Shown: one piece after another, positions 5,744 to 6,199 of the stretch
How the letters are laid out: each line of letters begins with the position of its first letter
How positions within the stretch are numbered: position 1 is the first letter of the stretch
Assembly (NCBI GenBank): GCA_007135995.1
Contig: SLHU01000281.1
Coordinates: 1-6,199, forward strand
Direction: 5' to 3'
Origin: Clostridiales bacterium
Lineage (GTDB): Bacteria; Bacillota; Clostridia; Saccharofermentanales; UBA5734
DNA: 6,199 bases
Made by a program: the position numbers and the translations under genes
The notes under the pieces: model-generated
Told to the model about the DNA's origin: nothing
Database searches by the model: none
What the model saw: the letters and a program-made list of their open reading frames with translations, nothing else

Positions 5744-6199
5744 TTCGAACCCGGGTACGATCGAAAAGCCATTAAAAACGATGGCTGCAACACAAAATAA
5801 AGTACGTGAGTTAATTAAAAGCGGCAATGATGAAGATATTATTGTTCATTTAGGAGAAGGCACTCACCGTTTAAGCAGACCGATCCGTTTTGGTCCTGAA
5901 GATGGAGGGAACGGAAACTTTACCGTTACCTATCAAGGTGATGAAAATGGCAAAACCACAATTAGTTCTGGTTATCTACTTGATGGCTGGCAAAAGTGTG
6001 AAGAAACGATGTTTGATGTGCCAGAAAAGCTGCGTGATAGCATTTGGTTCATAGACCTTCCTGCTGGAACAAAAGTCAATAGTCTGTATGGAAAAAATGG
6101 CAGTATTTCTCGTGCTCGCGGCGAATCAATCAAACCGCTCCGCACTGCTATGACAGAGAAAGAAAAGAAAATATACGGCCCTGATGGCCCATATAAAGG
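5709..6199 (+). CDS. Right-handed beta-helix protein, N-terminal part, cut by the window end
   Basis: 163 codons are present and the frame is open at the window edge. The start MKNLYVSTIGSDSNPGT, followed by IEKPLKTMAATQNKVRELI, matches the opening motif (YVS..G.D.NPGT...P..T...A...V) of parallel beta-helix proteins, a fold used by many polysaccharide lyases, glycoside hydrolases and epimerases. The next strands, IIVHLGEGTHRLSRPIRFGPEDGG and VTYQGDENGKTTISSGYLLDGW, are typical first coils. Catalytic residues would lie beyond the window, so activity is unknown; glycan cleavage is inferred from the hydrolase neighbour. No signal peptide is visible. ATG 5709 is chosen because the family motif begins there, although its ribosome site is poor. 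The frame stays open back to 5526, with in-frame ATGs at 5541, 5550, 5565 and 5685. GC content is about 42% over 5761-6199 by hand count, with AT-rich codons (TTA, AAA, CCA), unlike the hydrolase. Confidence 0.82.
   Translation, partial: MKNLYVSTIGSDSNPGTIEKPLKTMAATQNKVRELIKSGNDEDIIVHLGEGTHRLSRPIRFGPEDGGNGNFTVTYQGDENGKTTISSGYLLDGWQKCEETMFDVPEKLRDSIWFIDLPAGTKVNSLYGKNGSISRARGESIKPLRTAMTEKEKKIYGPDGPYK

Noticed and set aside
5742..5752. GATTCGAACCC, which on the minus strand reads GGGTTCGAATC like a tRNA T-arm
   Set aside because: The flanking bases do not form the five-pair T stem, no acceptor or anticodon arm is present, and the bases encode the conserved SDSNPGT motif of the beta-helix protein.
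5396..5827. 143-codon frame on the minus strand
   Set aside because: It starts at TTG without a ribosome site and runs antisense through the conserved start of the beta-helix gene. Its residues resemble no protein as a whole; only the part near 5371-5550 is kept as a possible relic.

Overview
The window looks like chromosomal accessory DNA from a Bacillota (Firmicutes) bacterium with a moderate GC content near 50%. The reasons are purine-rich GGAGG-type ribosome binding sites, an AraC regulator of the cupin-plus-double-HTH kind common in Lachnospiraceae and relatives, and a large glycoside hydrolase without a signal peptide. I cannot assign a genus. There are no tRNAs, rRNAs, insertion sequences or CRISPR arrays.

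Layout. (1) 1-931, plus strand: the 3' part of a small membrane protein (DUF1475-like), overlapping by an ATGA junction a second membrane protein (DUF3159-like). The two form a translationally coupled pair of unknown function. (2) 1017-1958, minus strand: a complete AraC-family regulator, convergent with the membrane pair. (3) 1959-2155: a divergent control region holding a 20-bp imperfect palindrome, a 10-bp direct repeat and a plausible sigma-A type promoter. (4) 2156-5218, plus strand: a 1020-residue GH106-like (alpha-L-rhamnosidase family) enzyme with its own strong ribosome binding site. (5) 5219-5708: about 490 bases without a convincing gene. This stretch has a clear intrinsic terminator for the hydrolase, a possible decayed reading frame on the minus strand, and a candidate promoter plus structured leader for the next gene. 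(6) 5709 to the window end, plus strand: the first 163 codons of a right-handed beta-helix protein, cut by the window edge, AT-richer than the hydrolase and differently coded.

Working model (inference): the AraC protein senses a sugar or oligosaccharide through its N-terminal cupin domain and controls the divergent hydrolase, which would remove L-rhamnose or a related deoxysugar from oligosaccharides imported into the cytoplasm. The beta-helix protein may be a second carbohydrate-active enzyme (many pectin and glycan lyases or hydrolases use this fold). However, a terminator separates it from the hydrolase, and its composition suggests a different origin or a later insertion. Nothing here amounts to an evidently new system. 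The most useful leads are the operator candidates around 1989-2119 and the unusual leader of the beta-helix gene.
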